A stretch of 64,000 bases of DNA from Burkholderia sp. D-99 (GCF_011605345.1 NZ_JAAOXM010000004.1:1-64000); one strand, 5' to 3'. Positions 26,572 through 36,381 are shown, counted from the first letter of the stretch. Notes: generated by a model from the sequence alone, not told the origin. Numbers and translations are program-made.

Positions 26572-27225
26572 ATGGCGAGTACGCCGGACATGATGTCGAT
26601 CGGCCACGGAGGCGCGGGAGACGCCGCGCCGATCGTCTATGTGGTCGACGACGACGAAACGCTGCGGCGCGCGTTGAGCGCGCTGTTGCGTTCGGCGGGA
26701 TTTCGCGTGGAGACCTTCGCGTCGTCGCGCGCGTTTCTCGCGTTCGAGCGGCCCGATGTGCCGAGCTGCCTGATCCTCGACGTGCGGCTTGCCGACGAGA
26801 GCGGGCTGGCCGTCCAGGAGGCGGCGGTGCGCGCGGGCCTGAACGTGCCGATCCTGTTCATGACGGGTTATGGCGACGTGGCCACGACGGTCAAGGCGAT
26901 GAAGGGCGGCGCGCTCGATTTCCTCACGAAGCCGTTCGACGACGACGCGATGCTCGATGCCGTCGGCCGCGCGCTGGAGCGCGACCGCACGCTGCACACG
27001 GTGCGCGGCGCCTATGCGTCGTTGACGCCGCGGGAGCGCGAAGTGATGAGCCAGGTGGTCGCGGGCCTGATGAACAAGCAGATCGCCGCGAATCTCGGCC
27101 TTCAGGAAATCACGGTGAAGGTGCATCGGGCACAGGTGATGAAGAAGATGCAGGTGCGCACGCTGCCGGATCTCGTGCGGCAGGCCGATGCGCTGGGCGT
27201 GCGCCCGGCCGGCGCGCGCGACTGA
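26572..27225 (+). CDS. FixJ/NarL-type two-component response regulator
   Basis: A 217-residue protein with an N-terminal receiver (VYVVDDDETLR near residue 22, phosphoacceptor Asp70 in LILDVRL, Thr in FMTGYG, Lys in FLTKPF) and a C-terminal LuxR-type helix-turn-helix (LTPREREVMSQV to ANLGLQEITVKVHRAQ). About 20 extra residues precede the receiver. It belongs to the FixJ/TodT/StyR group, which often controls catabolic or respiratory genes. The likely kinase is the hybrid protein at 19078-24162. A TTATC-N4-GATAA palindrome lies just upstream, suggesting that the regulator of the VOC operon also controls this gene. Confidence 0.93.
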   Translation: MASTPDMMSIGHGGAGDAAPIVYVVDDDETLRRALSALLRSAGFRVETFASSRAFLAFERPDVPSCLILDVRLADESGLAVQEAAVRAGLNVPILFMTGYGDVATTVKAMKGGALDFLTKPFDDDAMLDAVGRALERDRTLHTVRGAYASLTPREREVMSQVVAGLMNKQIAANLGLQEITVKVHRAQVMKKMQVRTLPDLVRQADALGVRPAGARD

Positions 27226-27261
27226 CCGCACCGGCCCGGCCGTGCGGCGCAACGGCGCGGG

Positions 27262-27331
27262 CCTCGACGCGGCGGGCCGTGCCGCGATGACGCGGACCTC
27301 GACGTGGCGGGCCGCGCCGCGATGACGCGGA
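27262..27331 (+). repeat. Tandem duplication of a 35-bp unit
   Basis: Two adjacent 35-bp units (27262-27296 and 27297-27331) differ at two positions. They fill most of the short convergent gap between the FixJ-type regulator and the LysR gene. No function is apparent. Confidence 0.85.
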
Positions 27332-27340
27332 CGACGGCGC

Positions 27341-28312
27341 TCATGCGGCCACCGTGCTGTCGGCATCCGCGGCGTGCGTGACAGCGCGCACGTCGGGTTG
27401 CGCGGCCGGCCGCGCGGCGGGCGTGCCGTCGAACGCGGCGACGAGATGTTCGGCGAGCGCGCGAATGCGCGCGGGCAGGTTGCGGCGCGAGTGATAGAGC
27501 AGCGATGCATCGAGATCGCCGACCTGCCAGTCGGGCAGCAGGCGAACGAGTGCGCCGTCGCGCTCGAGCGGCCGCGCAACATGCTCGGGCAGCACCGCGA
27601 AACCGGTGCCGCGAGCCGTCGCGAGAATCAGCGTGTCGAGGCAGTTCGAGCTGATCGCGCCGGCGAGACGGATCTCGGCGATCGCGCCGCTGTGCCGGTG
27701 CCGCAGCGGCCATGCCGAACCGGCGGTGCCCGTCTTGCCGCCGTGCGGGTCCATGCGTTCGAGCGCCTGCGGCGTGAGCGCCGCGCCGCTTGCAGCGCGA
27801 TACCGCGGGCTCGCGTAAAGGCCCATCGGGATGCGCCCGAGACGCCGCTCGATGCACGTGAGGCTCGACGTGCGTTCGGTGACGATCGACAGGTCCGCTG
27901 CGCCGTTCAGCGCCGCGCTCGGATGATCGGCCCAGTCGACCCGGATCCGCACGAGCGGGTATTGCCGGTTGAAATCGGCGAGCACCGGCACCAGCCGGTC
28001 GGCGCCGAACAGGTTCGACGCCTCGATCGAGATCTCGCCCTGCATCTCGCTTGCATTGGCGTGACAGCAGACGGAAAAATGCTCGTATTGCTCCAGCAAC
28101 GCGAGCGCCTGTTCGAGCACGTCGTGGCCGACGCGCGTCAGCGTCACCTTGCGCGTCGTGCGGTGAAACAGCAGCACGCCGAGCGACGTTTCGAGGCACT
28201 GGATCGAGCGGCTGATGCAGGGGACGCCGAGCCCGTGAAGTTCGGCGGCTTTCGTGAAGCTGCCGTGCTCGGCAACCGTCTTGAGTATCTCGAGCGTTTT
28301 CAGGCGATCCAT
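27341..28312 (-). CDS. LysR-type transcriptional regulator 2
   Basis: A 323-residue LTTR. The helix-turn-helix covers residues 3-62 (LKTLEILKTVAEHGSFTKAAE and LLFHRTTRKVTLTRVG), and the effector domain starts near residue 93 (GEISIEASNLFGADRL). The C-terminal 20 residues are Ala/Pro-rich and poorly conserved. It lies 165 bp downstream of the outer-membrane factor gene on the same strand and converges with the response regulator. CTTAAA-N6-TTTAAG, an AT-rich inverted repeat at 28395-28412, lies 83 bp upstream of its start and may be its autoregulatory site. Confidence 0.92.
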   Translation of the reverse strand: MDRLKTLEILKTVAEHGSFTKAAELHGLGVPCISRSIQCLETSLGVLLFHRTTRKVTLTRVGHDVLEQALALLEQYEHFSVCCHANASEMQGEISIEASNLFGADRLVPVLADFNRQYPLVRIRVDWADHPSAALNGAADLSIVTERTSSLTCIERRLGRIPMGLYASPRYRAASGAALTPQALERMDPHGGKTGTAGSAWPLRHRHSGAIAEIRLAGAISSNCLDTLILATARGTGFAVLPEHVARPLERDGALVRLLPDWQVGDLDASLLYHSRRNLPARIRALAEHLVAAFDGTPAARPAAQPDVRAVTHAADADSTVAA

Positions 28313-28477
28313 GACGGGTCCCGCTTCGGTGAATTCGATACGCTCAATGTAGGCAGCGAACCGGCGCCGGGCAACTCAAAAAACGTTAGGTAAGCTTAAA
28401 AGCGAATTTAAGATTCGTGAGGCTATCCGAACGAACGAACGAATGAACGGCCGGCACGTCCGCGCATTGCGGTTTTT

Positions 28478-29902
28478 TCAGAGCCGGTTGGCGCGTTGCG
28501 CACCGTTTTCCGGCGCGGCGGCTGGCGGTGTCCATCCGCCGCCCAGCGCGCGCACCAGGGCGACCGTCGCGATCGCGAGCGCCTGGCGGCTGTGGATCAG
28601 TTGGCGTTGCGCGTTCAATGCATCGCGGTCCGCGTCGATGACCTCGAGATAGCTGACATAGCCGTGCGCGTAGCGGCTCAGCGACAGCCGCGCCGCTGCT
28701 TCGGTCGAGCGCGCCGCGCTGTCGTAGCGCACGATCCGCTCGTTCTGCGCGGCGATGTCGTTGAGCGCGTCCTGCACCTCGCGCAGCGCGCCCAGCGCGG
28801 TCGCGCGATAGTTCGCATCGGCGAGTGCCGTGCCGGCCGTCGCGGCGGCGACCGCCGCGTCGCGCTTGCCGCCGTCGAACAGCGTTTCGGCCACGCTCGC
28901 CCCGAGGCCCCACAGCGAGCTGTTGCGGTCGAGAAACGAACCGAGGTCGCGGCTCGCGAACCCGCCCTGGGCCGTGAGCGTCAGCGTCGGCAGCCACGCG
29001 GTGCGGGCCACGCCCGTTTCGAGTGATGCCGCATCGACACGCCGCGCTGCCGCATAGACGTCCGGCCGTTGCGCAAGCAGCGCGGACGGCAGGCCGGGCG
29101 GCACCGCCGGCACGCGAATCGCGGCGGCGGTCGGCGCGACCGCGAAGCCGGTCGGCGACACGCCGGTGAGCACCGCGAGCGCGTCGACGAGGTTTTCGCG
29201 CAGCCGCCGGCTGTCCGCGAGATCGGCGCGCGCGGTGTCGAGATCGGCCGCCGCGCGCAGCGCGTCGAGGTCGCTTGCCGCGCCGGCCCGCACGCGCGCG
29301 GCGATCACGTCGAGCGCGGTGCGGCGCAGCTCGATCGCGCGGGCGAGCGTCGCCAGATCCTCCTCGACGAAATGCAGCGTCAGGTAGTCGCTCGCGACCT
29401 CGGTCGCGACGCGCAGCCGCACGGCCGCGCGATCGGCGTCGGCCTGCAGCACGTTCTGCCTGCCGATCTCCGCGTCGCCGCGCAGGCGGCCCCACAGATC
29501 GACTTCGTAGCTCGCGTTGAACGGCACCGACCAGTTGTGCATCATGCGCTTCGGCAGTGCGTTGTCGACCGTGCCGGACACGCGCGAGCGGTTGAACGAC
29601 GGATCGACGCCGACGGTGGGCGACAGCGCGGCTTCGCGCACGCCGAGCAGCGCCTGCGCCTGGTCGACGCGCGCGGCGGCTGCGCGGATGTCGTCATTGC
29701 CGGCGAGCGCCGCGTCAACGAGCGCGACGAGCGGCGCATCGCCGAACGACGCGGGCCACCCGGCGAGCGACGGGGCCGGTTCGCCGGGTGCATCCGCATG
29801 ACGGAACCGGTCGGTGCCGACCGGGACGGGCGCGAGCGGCTGCGGCGCGATCGTGCAGGCGCCCAGCAGGCCGGCGGCGAGCAGCGCGACGAGGCGGCTC
29901 AT
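28478..29902 (-). CDS. NodT-family outer-membrane efflux lipoprotein
   Basis: A 474-residue TolC/OprM-type outer-membrane factor. A lipoprotein signal ends with LLGAC (acylated Cys16). Two OEP repeats follow, with the typical LVALVDAALAGNDDIRAA and LRAAADLDTARADLADSRR segments. It forms the outer-membrane channel of a tripartite pump. The start overlaps the stop of the HlyD gene by four bases, so the two are one operon. The inner-membrane partner is the divergent DHA2 transporter at 31020. Just past its stop, at about 28428-28449, lies a short run of GAAC tetranucleotides. Confidence 0.93.
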   Translation of the reverse strand: MSRLVALLAAGLLGACTIAPQPLAPVPVGTDRFRHADAPGEPAPSLAGWPASFGDAPLVALVDAALAGNDDIRAAAARVDQAQALLGVREAALSPTVGVDPSFNRSRVSGTVDNALPKRMMHNWSVPFNASYEVDLWGRLRGDAEIGRQNVLQADADRAAVRLRVATEVASDYLTLHFVEEDLATLARAIELRRTALDVIAARVRAGAASDLDALRAAADLDTARADLADSRRLRENLVDALAVLTGVSPTGFAVAPTAAAIRVPAVPPGLPSALLAQRPDVYAAARRVDAASLETGVARTAWLPTLTLTAQGGFASRDLGSFLDRNSSLWGLGASVAETLFDGGKRDAAVAAATAGTALADANYRATALGALREVQDALNDIAAQNERIVRYDSAARSTEAAARLSLSRYAHGYVSYLEVIDADRDALNAQRQLIHSRQALAIATVALVRALGGGWTPPAAAPENGAQRANRL

Positions 29903-30936
29903 GGCTGCTCGCGGCCGGGTTGCAGCGTGACGACGACCGACAGGCCGGGCCGGATGCGCGGCTCGGTCGACGCCTGCCCGTCGAGCAGGATCTTGACCGG
30001 CACCCGCTGCGTGACCTTCGTGAAGTTGCCGGTCGCGTTGTCGGGCGGCAACAGCGCAAACTGCCCGCCGGTCGCGGGCGACAGGCTGTCGACGTGCCCG
30101 CTGAAGGTCAGGTCCGGCAGCGCGTCGAAACGCAGGCGCACGGCGTCGCCGGCGCGCACGTGCTCGAGCTGCGTTTCGCGGAAGTTCGCGACGACCCACG
30201 GGTGCGGCTCGACCAGCGTCAGCAGCGCCTGGCCGGGCGCGACGTGCTCGCCGGTCTCGACGGTCTTCTTGCCGACGCGGCCGTCCGATGGCGCGACGAC
30301 GGTCGTGTACTGCAGTTGCAGCTCCGCGTCGCGCAAGTCGGCGTCGCTCTGGTGCGACACTGCGTCGGCCGCCTGCCACGCGGCCTGCGCGCTGCGCTGC
30401 TGCGCTTGCGCCGCGTCGATGCGCGCACGCGCGGATTTGCGCGCCGCGTTGGCCGCGTCGAATTCCTGCTGCGAGAGCCCGCGCGGCGTTTCGCGGGTCA
30501 GTTCGCGCGCCCGTGCGTAGTCGAGTTCGGCCTTCTCGGCGTCGGCATGCGCGGACACGAGCGTCGCGTCGGCCTGCTCGACCTGCGCCTTCGTGCGCAT
30601 CGCATCGGCGCGCGCCTGCGCGACGCGTGCGCGCTGCAGTGCGACGCGCACGTCGAAATCGCGCGGGTCGAGCCGCACGAGCGGGTCGCCCGCATGCACG
30701 AGCTGGTTGTCGTTCACCAGCACGCGCTCGACCGTGCCGGCCACGCGCGGCGAGATCACGTGCAGGTGGCCCGTCACGTACGCGTCGTCGGTGCCGCGCT
30801 CGTGCGCATCGAATTCGTAGACCAGCAGCGCGACGAGCAGCAGCGCGGCTGCGGCGACCAGGACGATCGGCCACCGGCGCGCGCGCGGAGGGGAGGCGGG
30901 CGGCGGGTTCGACGCATTCGGCGGGTTCGTGCTCAC
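29899..30936 (-). CDS. HlyD/EmrA-type periplasmic adaptor
   Basis: A 345-residue membrane fusion protein: Pro-rich cytoplasmic start, one membrane helix (about 22-42), a beta-barrel/lipoyl half with VISPRVAGTVERVLVNDNQ, a long helical hairpin (about 100-200) and the second lipoyl half (VVAPSDGRVGKKTVETG). It bridges an inner-membrane DHA2 transporter and the outer-membrane factor. The gene overlaps the OMF gene and is divergent to the DHA2 gene across 83 bp. This makes an EmrAB-OMF-type exporter. No substrate can be assigned; hydrophobic aromatic compounds are common for the class. Confidence 0.93.
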   Translation of the reverse strand: MSTNPPNASNPPPASPPRARRWPIVLVAAAALLLVALLVYEFDAHERGTDDAYVTGHLHVISPRVAGTVERVLVNDNQLVHAGDPLVRLDPRDFDVRVALQRARVAQARADAMRTKAQVEQADATLVSAHADAEKAELDYARARELTRETPRGLSQQEFDAANAARKSARARIDAAQAQQRSAQAAWQAADAVSHQSDADLRDAELQLQYTTVVAPSDGRVGKKTVETGEHVAPGQALLTLVEPHPWVVANFRETQLEHVRAGDAVRLRFDALPDLTFSGHVDSLSPATGGQFALLPPDNATGNFTKVTQRVPVKILLDGQASTEPRIRPGLSVVVTLQPGREQP

Positions 30937-31019
30937 GATCGGGTGACTCCATCGTACGGACAGGGTTCTTCACATCGCGCTATGCTTGCGCGAGCCTCAA
31001 ATGCGGGAGCCGCACGACG

Positions 31020-32600
31020 ATGAACACCACGTTCGCCCCTGGTGGCGCGACACCGGGGCCGGCGGCCGCGCCGGCCGCCGACATACCGACGTTTCGTTCG
31101 ATCGCCGCGATCGCGGCCGTGCTGCTCGGCGCGATCATCTCGACGCTGACGTCGCGCATCACGTCGCTCGGGCTCGCCGACGTACGCGGCGCACTCGGCG
31201 TCGGCTTCGACGAGGGCGCGTGGATCAACACCGCGTTCACCGCATCGCAGATGTTCGTCGGGCCGCTCGCGATCGCGGCGGCCTTCGTGTTCGGCACGCG
31301 CCGCGTGCTGCTGGCGGGTGCCGCGGTGTTCCTGGTCGTCGAAAGCGTGCTGCCGCTGTGCACGAACTTCGGCACGTTCATCGTGTTCCAGAGCGTGGCG
31401 GGTTTCGCGTCCGGCGTGTTCGTGCCGCTGACCGTCGGGTTCGTCGTCCGCACGCTGCCGCCGCGGCTCATCCCGTTCGGCATCGCCGCGTACGCGATGA
31501 ACCTCGAGATGTCGCTGAACCTGTCGGCGACGCTCGAAGGGTGGTACAGCGAACACCTGAGCTGGCGCTGGCTGTTCTGGCAGAACGCGCTGCTGACCGT
31601 GCCGTTCATCGTGTGCCTGATGCTGTCGCTGTCGACCGAACCGATCAAGCGCTTCGCGTCCGGTATCGACACGCGCGGCATGCTGCTCGGCGCCGGCGGC
31701 TTCGCGTGCCTGTGCATCGCGCTCGACCAGGGCGAGCGGCTGTTCTGGTTCCAGTCGCCGCTGATCGTCACGCTGCTGGGTGTCGGCATCGTGATGGTGG
31801 CCGCGTTCCTGATCCACGAGCTGGCGTCGCGCAGTGCGGGTCTCGATCTCGGCTACCTCGCGCTGCCCAACGTCGCGTGGCTGATCGTGCTGGTCGGCCT
31901 CGTGCGCTTCACCGTGCTCAACACGAGCTTCATTCCGTCGGCGTTTCTCGCGAGCACCTACGGGCTGCGCCCGCTGCAGATCGGCGACACGCTGCGCTGG
32001 ATCGCGATTCCGCAACTGCTGTTCGCACCGTGCGTCGCGTGGCTGCTGCAACGCGTCGATCCGCGCCGCCTGATCGTCGCCGGCTTCGTGATGGTGGCGT
32101 TCGCGTTCGCACTCGGCGCGCGCCTCACGCCCGTGTGGGCCGAACCCGATTTCATCCCGTCGCAACTGCTGCAGGCGCTGGGCCAGACGATGGCGCTCAC
32201 GTCGGTCATCTTCTTTTTCGGCAAGCACGTGACGGCCGAGCACGCGCTGACGTTCGGCGCGGTCGTGCAGACGACGCGCCTGCTGAGCGGGCAGCTCGGC
32301 ACGACGTCGATTGCGGTGATCCAGCGCATCATGGAGGCTACCCATTCGAATCTCGTCGGTCTGCATGTCACGCTGTCGGATCCGCAAACGCTGGAGCGCT
32401 TGCGGGCCGGCGCGGCGTCGCTGGTCGCGCACGGTGCGACTTTCGCGACCGGCGACCAGGCGACTTACGCGCTGCTCGACCGGGCGGTTCGCGTCCAGGC
32501 GACCACGCTCGCGCTGGCCGACAACTTCCGGGTCGCGATGGCGTTCGCGATTGCGGGGGCGTTGATCGGCTTGCTGCTCCGGCCGGCGCGTACGCAGTGA
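31020..32600 (+). CDS. DHA2-family (14-TM, EmrB-type) MFS exporter
   Basis: A 526-residue transporter with about fourteen hydrophobic segments. Segments typical of DHA2 pumps include GAIISTLTSRITSLGLADVRG in the first helix, WINTAFTASQMFVGPLA in the second, and WYSEHLSWRWLFWQN in the middle. The start at 31020 is preferred because GGGAG precedes it and MNTTFAPGG leads to helix 1, although the frame is open further upstream. It is the inner-membrane motor for the divergent HlyD/OMF operon. Separating the motor and the adaptor/channel onto divergent promoters is less common than a single emrAB-type operon. Confidence 0.92.
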   Translation: MNTTFAPGGATPGPAAAPAADIPTFRSIAAIAAVLLGAIISTLTSRITSLGLADVRGALGVGFDEGAWINTAFTASQMFVGPLAIAAAFVFGTRRVLLAGAAVFLVVESVLPLCTNFGTFIVFQSVAGFASGVFVPLTVGFVVRTLPPRLIPFGIAAYAMNLEMSLNLSATLEGWYSEHLSWRWLFWQNALLTVPFIVCLMLSLSTEPIKRFASGIDTRGMLLGAGGFACLCIALDQGERLFWFQSPLIVTLLGVGIVMVAAFLIHELASRSAGLDLGYLALPNVAWLIVLVGLVRFTVLNTSFIPSAFLASTYGLRPLQIGDTLRWIAIPQLLFAPCVAWLLQRVDPRRLIVAGFVMVAFAFALGARLTPVWAEPDFIPSQLLQALGQTMALTSVIFFFGKHVTAEHALTFGAVVQTTRLLSGQLGTTSIAVIQRIMEATHSNLVGLHVTLSDPQTLERLRAGAASLVAHGATFATGDQATYALLDRAVRVQATTLALADNFRVAMAFAIAGALIGLLLRPARTQ

Positions 32601-32678
32601 GCGCCCGCCGCCGCAGCGGCGTGCCGCGTGCATCGACGATCTTAGCGACGGTGTGCGTCGCCGCGGAATCGCGACGAC

Positions 32679-32704
32679 CTGAAAATTTCTGAATAATGCT
32701 GAAC
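32679..32704. promoter_or_regulatory. Direct-repeat box C (orphan, between convergent genes)
   Basis: CTGAA-N5-CTGAA-N5-CTGAAC on the plus strand, with units starting at 32679, 32689 and 32699. Unlike the other boxes it lies between the ends of two convergent genes, so no start codon is in range. It may be a relic or may control an antisense transcript. Confidence 0.35.
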
Positions 32705-32745
32705 GGCGCGCCGGCACGACGGACGGGCGCGCCGTGCCGCGCGGC

Positions 32746-33720
32746 TTACGCTTTCAGGAACGCGAGCAGTTCGGCGTTGACCCGGTCGGCATTGACGACG
32801 CACATGCCGTGCGAGCCGCCCGGGATCACCTTGAGTTCAGCGTGCGTCACGATCTTCGCGGACAGCCGGGCCGAATCATCGATCGGCACGATCTGGTCGT
32901 CGTCGCCGTGCAGGATCAGCGTCGGCACGTCGATCTTCTTCAGGTCTTCCGTGTAGTCGACCTCGGAGAATTCCTTCACGCACAGGTACTGGCCGTACGC
33001 GCCGCCCATCATGCCTTGCGCCCAGAACGCGTCGATCGTGCCTTGCGACACCTTCGCTTCCGGCCGGTTGAAGCCGAAGAACGGCACCGCGAGATCCTTG
33101 TAGAACTGCGAGCGGTTTTCCGCGACGTTCTTGCGGATCCCGTCGAACACGTCCATCGGCAGGCCGCCGGGATTGGTCGCCGATTTCACCATCTGCGGCG
33201 GCACGGCGCCGATCAGCACGGCCTTCGCCACGCGCTTCGTGCCGTGCCGCCCGATGTAGTGCGCGACTTCGCCGCCGCCAGTGGAGTGGCCCACGAGCGT
33301 GGCTTCGTGCAGGTCGAGCGCATTCATCAGCGCGGCGAGATCGTCGGCATACGTGTCCATGTCGTTGCCCTGCGACGGCTGGCTCGAGCGGCCGTGACCG
33401 CGGCGATCGTGCGCGATCACGCGGTAGCCGTGCTGCACGAGGAACAGCATCTGCGCGTCCCACGCGTCGGCGCACAGCGGCCAGCCGTGCGAGAACACGA
33501 CCGGGCGGCCGCTGCCCCAGTCCTTGAAGTAAATCTGCGTACCGTCTTTGGTGGTGATCGTATTCATCGCATGGGTTCCTTGGTGGGCGGAAGCGGCGTG
33601 TTTGGGGGGGGCGGCTGCTGCTGCTGCCGGCAGCGCGGCGGCTGCAACGGCGGTTGCGCCGGCGAGCAGCATGTCTCGGCGGCGTGCCGAGGGAACGGCG
33701 TCGGTATCTGCGGGACGCAT
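32746..33720 (-). CDS. Alpha/beta hydrolase, non-haem chloroperoxidase/arylesterase type, Tat-exported
   Basis: A 324-residue protein. A twin-arginine-type signal ([21 protein letters not shown]) occupies about residues 10-35. The hydrolase domain begins with MNTITTKDG and holds FSHGWPL (oxyanion region), the nucleophile elbow GHSTGGGEV, the acid in [12 protein letters not shown] and the His in [11 protein letters not shown] 33720 follows a strong AAGGAG. Enzymes of this group act as esterases and, with peracids, as cofactor-free haloperoxidases. Most are cytosolic and begin at the internal Met, so the exported form is notable. A TTCAG box lies 175 bp upstream. Confidence 0.9.
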   Translation of the reverse strand: MRPADTDAVPSARRRDMLLAGATAVAAAALPAAAAAAPPKHAASAHQGTHAMNTITTKDGTQIYFKDWGSGRPVVFSHGWPLCADAWDAQMLFLVQHGYRVIAHDRRGHGRSSQPSQGNDMDTYADDLAALMNALDLHEATLVGHSTGGGEVAHYIGRHGTKRVAKAVLIGAVPPQMVKSATNPGGLPMDVFDGIRKNVAENRSQFYKDLAVPFFGFNRPEAKVSQGTIDAFWAQGMMGGAYGQYLCVKEFSEVDYTEDLKKIDVPTLILHGDDDQIVPIDDSARLSAKIVTHAELKVIPGGSHGMCVVNADRVNAELLAFLKA

Positions 33721-33895
33721 GAAGGCTCCTTGAACGTGCGGTACAACGATGCCGCGTTGGATGGTGGGTTCGAATCTGCCCGCAGGCGGCAATCCTGCCG
33801 GCAGCCGGCGTGCGTTCGACGCCGCGCGCAGGCCGGCGCGCGAACGTCGCGAACGAACGCCGACAGGAGCCTATCCCGCGGCCCTGCGGGCTGTA

Positions 33896-33922
33896 CTGAA
33901 AATGCGCTGAATTTTCGTGAAC
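33896..33922 (-). promoter_or_regulatory. Direct-repeat box D upstream of the exported hydrolase
   Basis: The plus strand reads CTGAA-N6-CTGAA-N5-GTGAAC (starts 33896, 33907, 33917), with the same 11/10-bp pitch as box B. It reads as TTCAC-N5-TTCAG-N6-TTCAG towards the hydrolase gene on the minus strand. The same 434-bp gap (33721-34154) also has an AGTCT-N7-AGACT inverted repeat at 33975-33991. Confidence 0.5.
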
Positions 33923-34154
33923 CCCCATGCGGCGCACGCCGTATGCCGCCTGCGCGCACCGACCAGAAAAATTAAGTCTCGAATCAAGACTCTTCAGCGG
34001 CGGCCCGCTATCGTCAGCATCAGATCACCCCGTCGCGGGCCGGTGCCGGTTCGCGTCGGCGGATAACGATCGCGTTGCGGGCGGGTGCGAGGCATCCGGC
34101 CCGCGTCACCTGCCTGGATCTGCCATGGACGCATTCAATCGCTGGGAGCACGTG

Positions 34155-34550
34155 ATGACGCTGCTCGACCCGTCGCCGGCCGCACGCCGTTGTGCGCCGT
34201 CGCTTGTGCGCGACCCGGACGCCGCGCGCCGCCGCCATCGCGACGATGCATCGACCGCGGCGAGCGGCGGCGTGCGCCGCCGTTGCGCGATCATCGCCGC
34301 CGAGCGGCAGACCGATTCGTCGGTCCTGGTGTCGTGGAGCGACCCGACGCGCTGCCGCTATGACGAGCAGCGCTGGATCAGCGCGAAGTCGCGCGCGCTC
34401 GCGCGCTGCGCGCTGACCGGCATGACGATTCACACCGGCGATGCGATCTACAAGCCGCAATGGCGCGGAGCGAAACGTCCCGCGAACTACTGGGAGGTGA
34501 TCCTCGCGTCCGAGATGGACCGCTTCATCGGCCGGCTGTCCCGGTCGTGA
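34155..34550 (+). CDS. DUF3331 domain-containing protein
   Basis: A 131-residue protein of unknown function, largely restricted to Burkholderia and relatives. Conserved features of the family are visible: SVLVSWSDPTRCRYDEQRW in the middle, CALTGMTIHTGDAIYKP, and RPANYWEVILASE near the end. The CALTG...GDA(I/V)YKP region resembles a small zinc-ribbon-like turn, but only one or two Cys are present. GGGAG lies six bases before ATG 34155; ATG 34125 is an in-frame alternative without a ribosome-binding site. A strong terminator follows directly, so this is a single-gene unit. Confidence 0.8.
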   Translation: MTLLDPSPAARRCAPSLVRDPDAARRRHRDDASTAASGGVRRRCAIIAAERQTDSSVLVSWSDPTRCRYDEQRWISAKSRALARCALTGMTIHTGDAIYKPQWRGAKRPANYWEVILASEMDRFIGRLSRS

Positions 34551-34570
34551 CCAGGGACGCGGCCGCCCGT

Positions 34571-34603
34571 CCGCCGGCCGACGCCGGCGGGCGCTGCCTT
34601 TTT
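34571..34603 (+). terminator. Intrinsic terminator after the DUF3331 gene
   Basis: CCGCCGGC and GCCGGCGG form a perfect 8-bp stem around a CGAC tetraloop, followed after GCGCTGCC by five T. It separates the DUF3331 gene from the downstream hydrolase pseudogene, whose ribosome-binding site begins eight bases after the T-run. Confidence 0.85.
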
Positions 34604-34611
34604 ATCACTGA

Positions 34612-35441
<830 letters not shown>

Positions 35442-35488
35442 TGCGGCAGTGGCGGCAGAGGCGGCAGTGACGTGGCCGGGCGGCCGGC

Positions 35489-36130
35489 TCACTCCGCCCA
35501 TTTCGATCCGAGTACCAACCCGCAGAAATTTGTCCGACGATAGTCCGGGTCGCAACGCTCGAGCACATCGGCGCACACGTTGCCGAACGCGGTAGCGGGG
35601 CGATGGGCGGTGCCCGCGGCGAGCGCCTCGAGAAACAGCTCCTTGAAGCCCGGGCCGCGTGGCCATGCGCGCAGGATCGCGTCGCGTTCGGACAGGCTTA
35701 CCTCGTCGAAGTGATGTGCGAAGAGATCGGTCTCGACGCCGGCGCCGAGCAACGTCGTCAACGGCGTCATGTACGGATGGATTCCGAACGCCGTATGCAG
35801 CGCGATCGCGCGCCAGACCTCCGCCGCATCGTCGGCGGCGACGCCGTATCCTCCGACGAATGCGTGCGCCGCATTCGCGCCGTCGATCTCGAAGCGCCGG
35901 CGCGAATGCCGGTAGCGCTCCGTCAAACCGAAGTGATGAAACAGCGCGGCGACGTACAGCAGTTCGGCGTCGAACGCGATGGCACGATGCAGCCCGATGA
36001 TCGATGCAAATACGAACACGCGCATCGCGTGCCGGAACAGCAGTTCCGGTTCGCACGCGCGCACGGTGTCGGCGGCTTCCCGTGCGAGCGGGCCGTCGGG
36101 AATGCTGATGCCGGCGATACGGTTGCCCAT
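35489..36130 (-). CDS. HD-domain-like protein with altered HD motif
   Basis: A 213-residue all-helical protein resembling cyanamide-hydratase-type HD proteins. It has the first metal His in LLFRHAMRVFVF (His34) and a core ELLYVAALFHHFGLTERY where the signature HD is HH (His65-His66). Further candidate ligands are His112, His118 and Asp135. Loss of the Asp argues against a standard phosphohydrolase centre, though a His-rich metal site is still possible. AGGAAAAC precedes ATG 36130. It converges with the hydrolase pseudogene and has a TTCAG box 73 bp upstream. Confidence 0.75.
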   Translation of the reverse strand: MGNRIAGISIPDGPLAREAADTVRACEPELLFRHAMRVFVFASIIGLHRAIAFDAELLYVAALFHHFGLTERYRHSRRRFEIDGANAAHAFVGGYGVAADDAAEVWRAIALHTAFGIHPYMTPLTTLLGAGVETDLFAHHFDEVSLSERDAILRAWPRGPGFKELFLEALAAGTAHRPATAFGNVCADVLERCDPDYRRTNFCGLVLGSKWAE

Positions 36131-36203
36131 GGTCGTTTTCCTCGCGGCGTGACGGCAGTCGCTTGACGCCCGCGCCATCGATCCATCGTCGCGCGCCGCG
36201 CCG

Positions 36204-36239
36204 CTGAATGTCCTGAGCGGCGCCTGAATCGTTATGAAC
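36204..36239 (-). promoter_or_regulatory. Direct-repeat box E upstream of the HD-like gene
   Basis: On the plus strand four units occur: CTGAA 36204, CTGAG 36213, CTGAA 36224 and ATGAAC 36234. The last three keep the 11/10-bp pitch of boxes B and D. Read towards the HD-like gene the order is GTTCAT, TTCAG, CTCAG, TTCAG. The distance to the start codon is 73 bp, close to that of box A. Confidence 0.5.
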
Positions 36240-36315
36240 GGAAAATCCGACCGGCCGTCGCGCGCGGAATCGGTTTCACCGCGTCTTGCACGTCTTTTTT
36301 ACCTGCTAATTTATC

Positions 36316-36381
36316 GGCAAATCACGCGTACCGTTTTTCCAATTAACGAGTCGGAGAATTAATTCCGGCAAATCACGCGTT
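36316..36381. repeat. 15-bp direct repeat pair in a 400-bp AT-rich intergenic region
   Basis: CGGCAAATCACGCGT occurs at 36316-36330 and 36367-36381, 51 bp apart (about five helical turns). The surrounding gap 36240-36636 has no gene. It also contains an inverted repeat GATTCAAA (36508-36515) / TTTGAATC (36541-36548). Together these look like the control region of the winged-helix ATPase regulator that starts at 36637. Confidence 0.6.
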
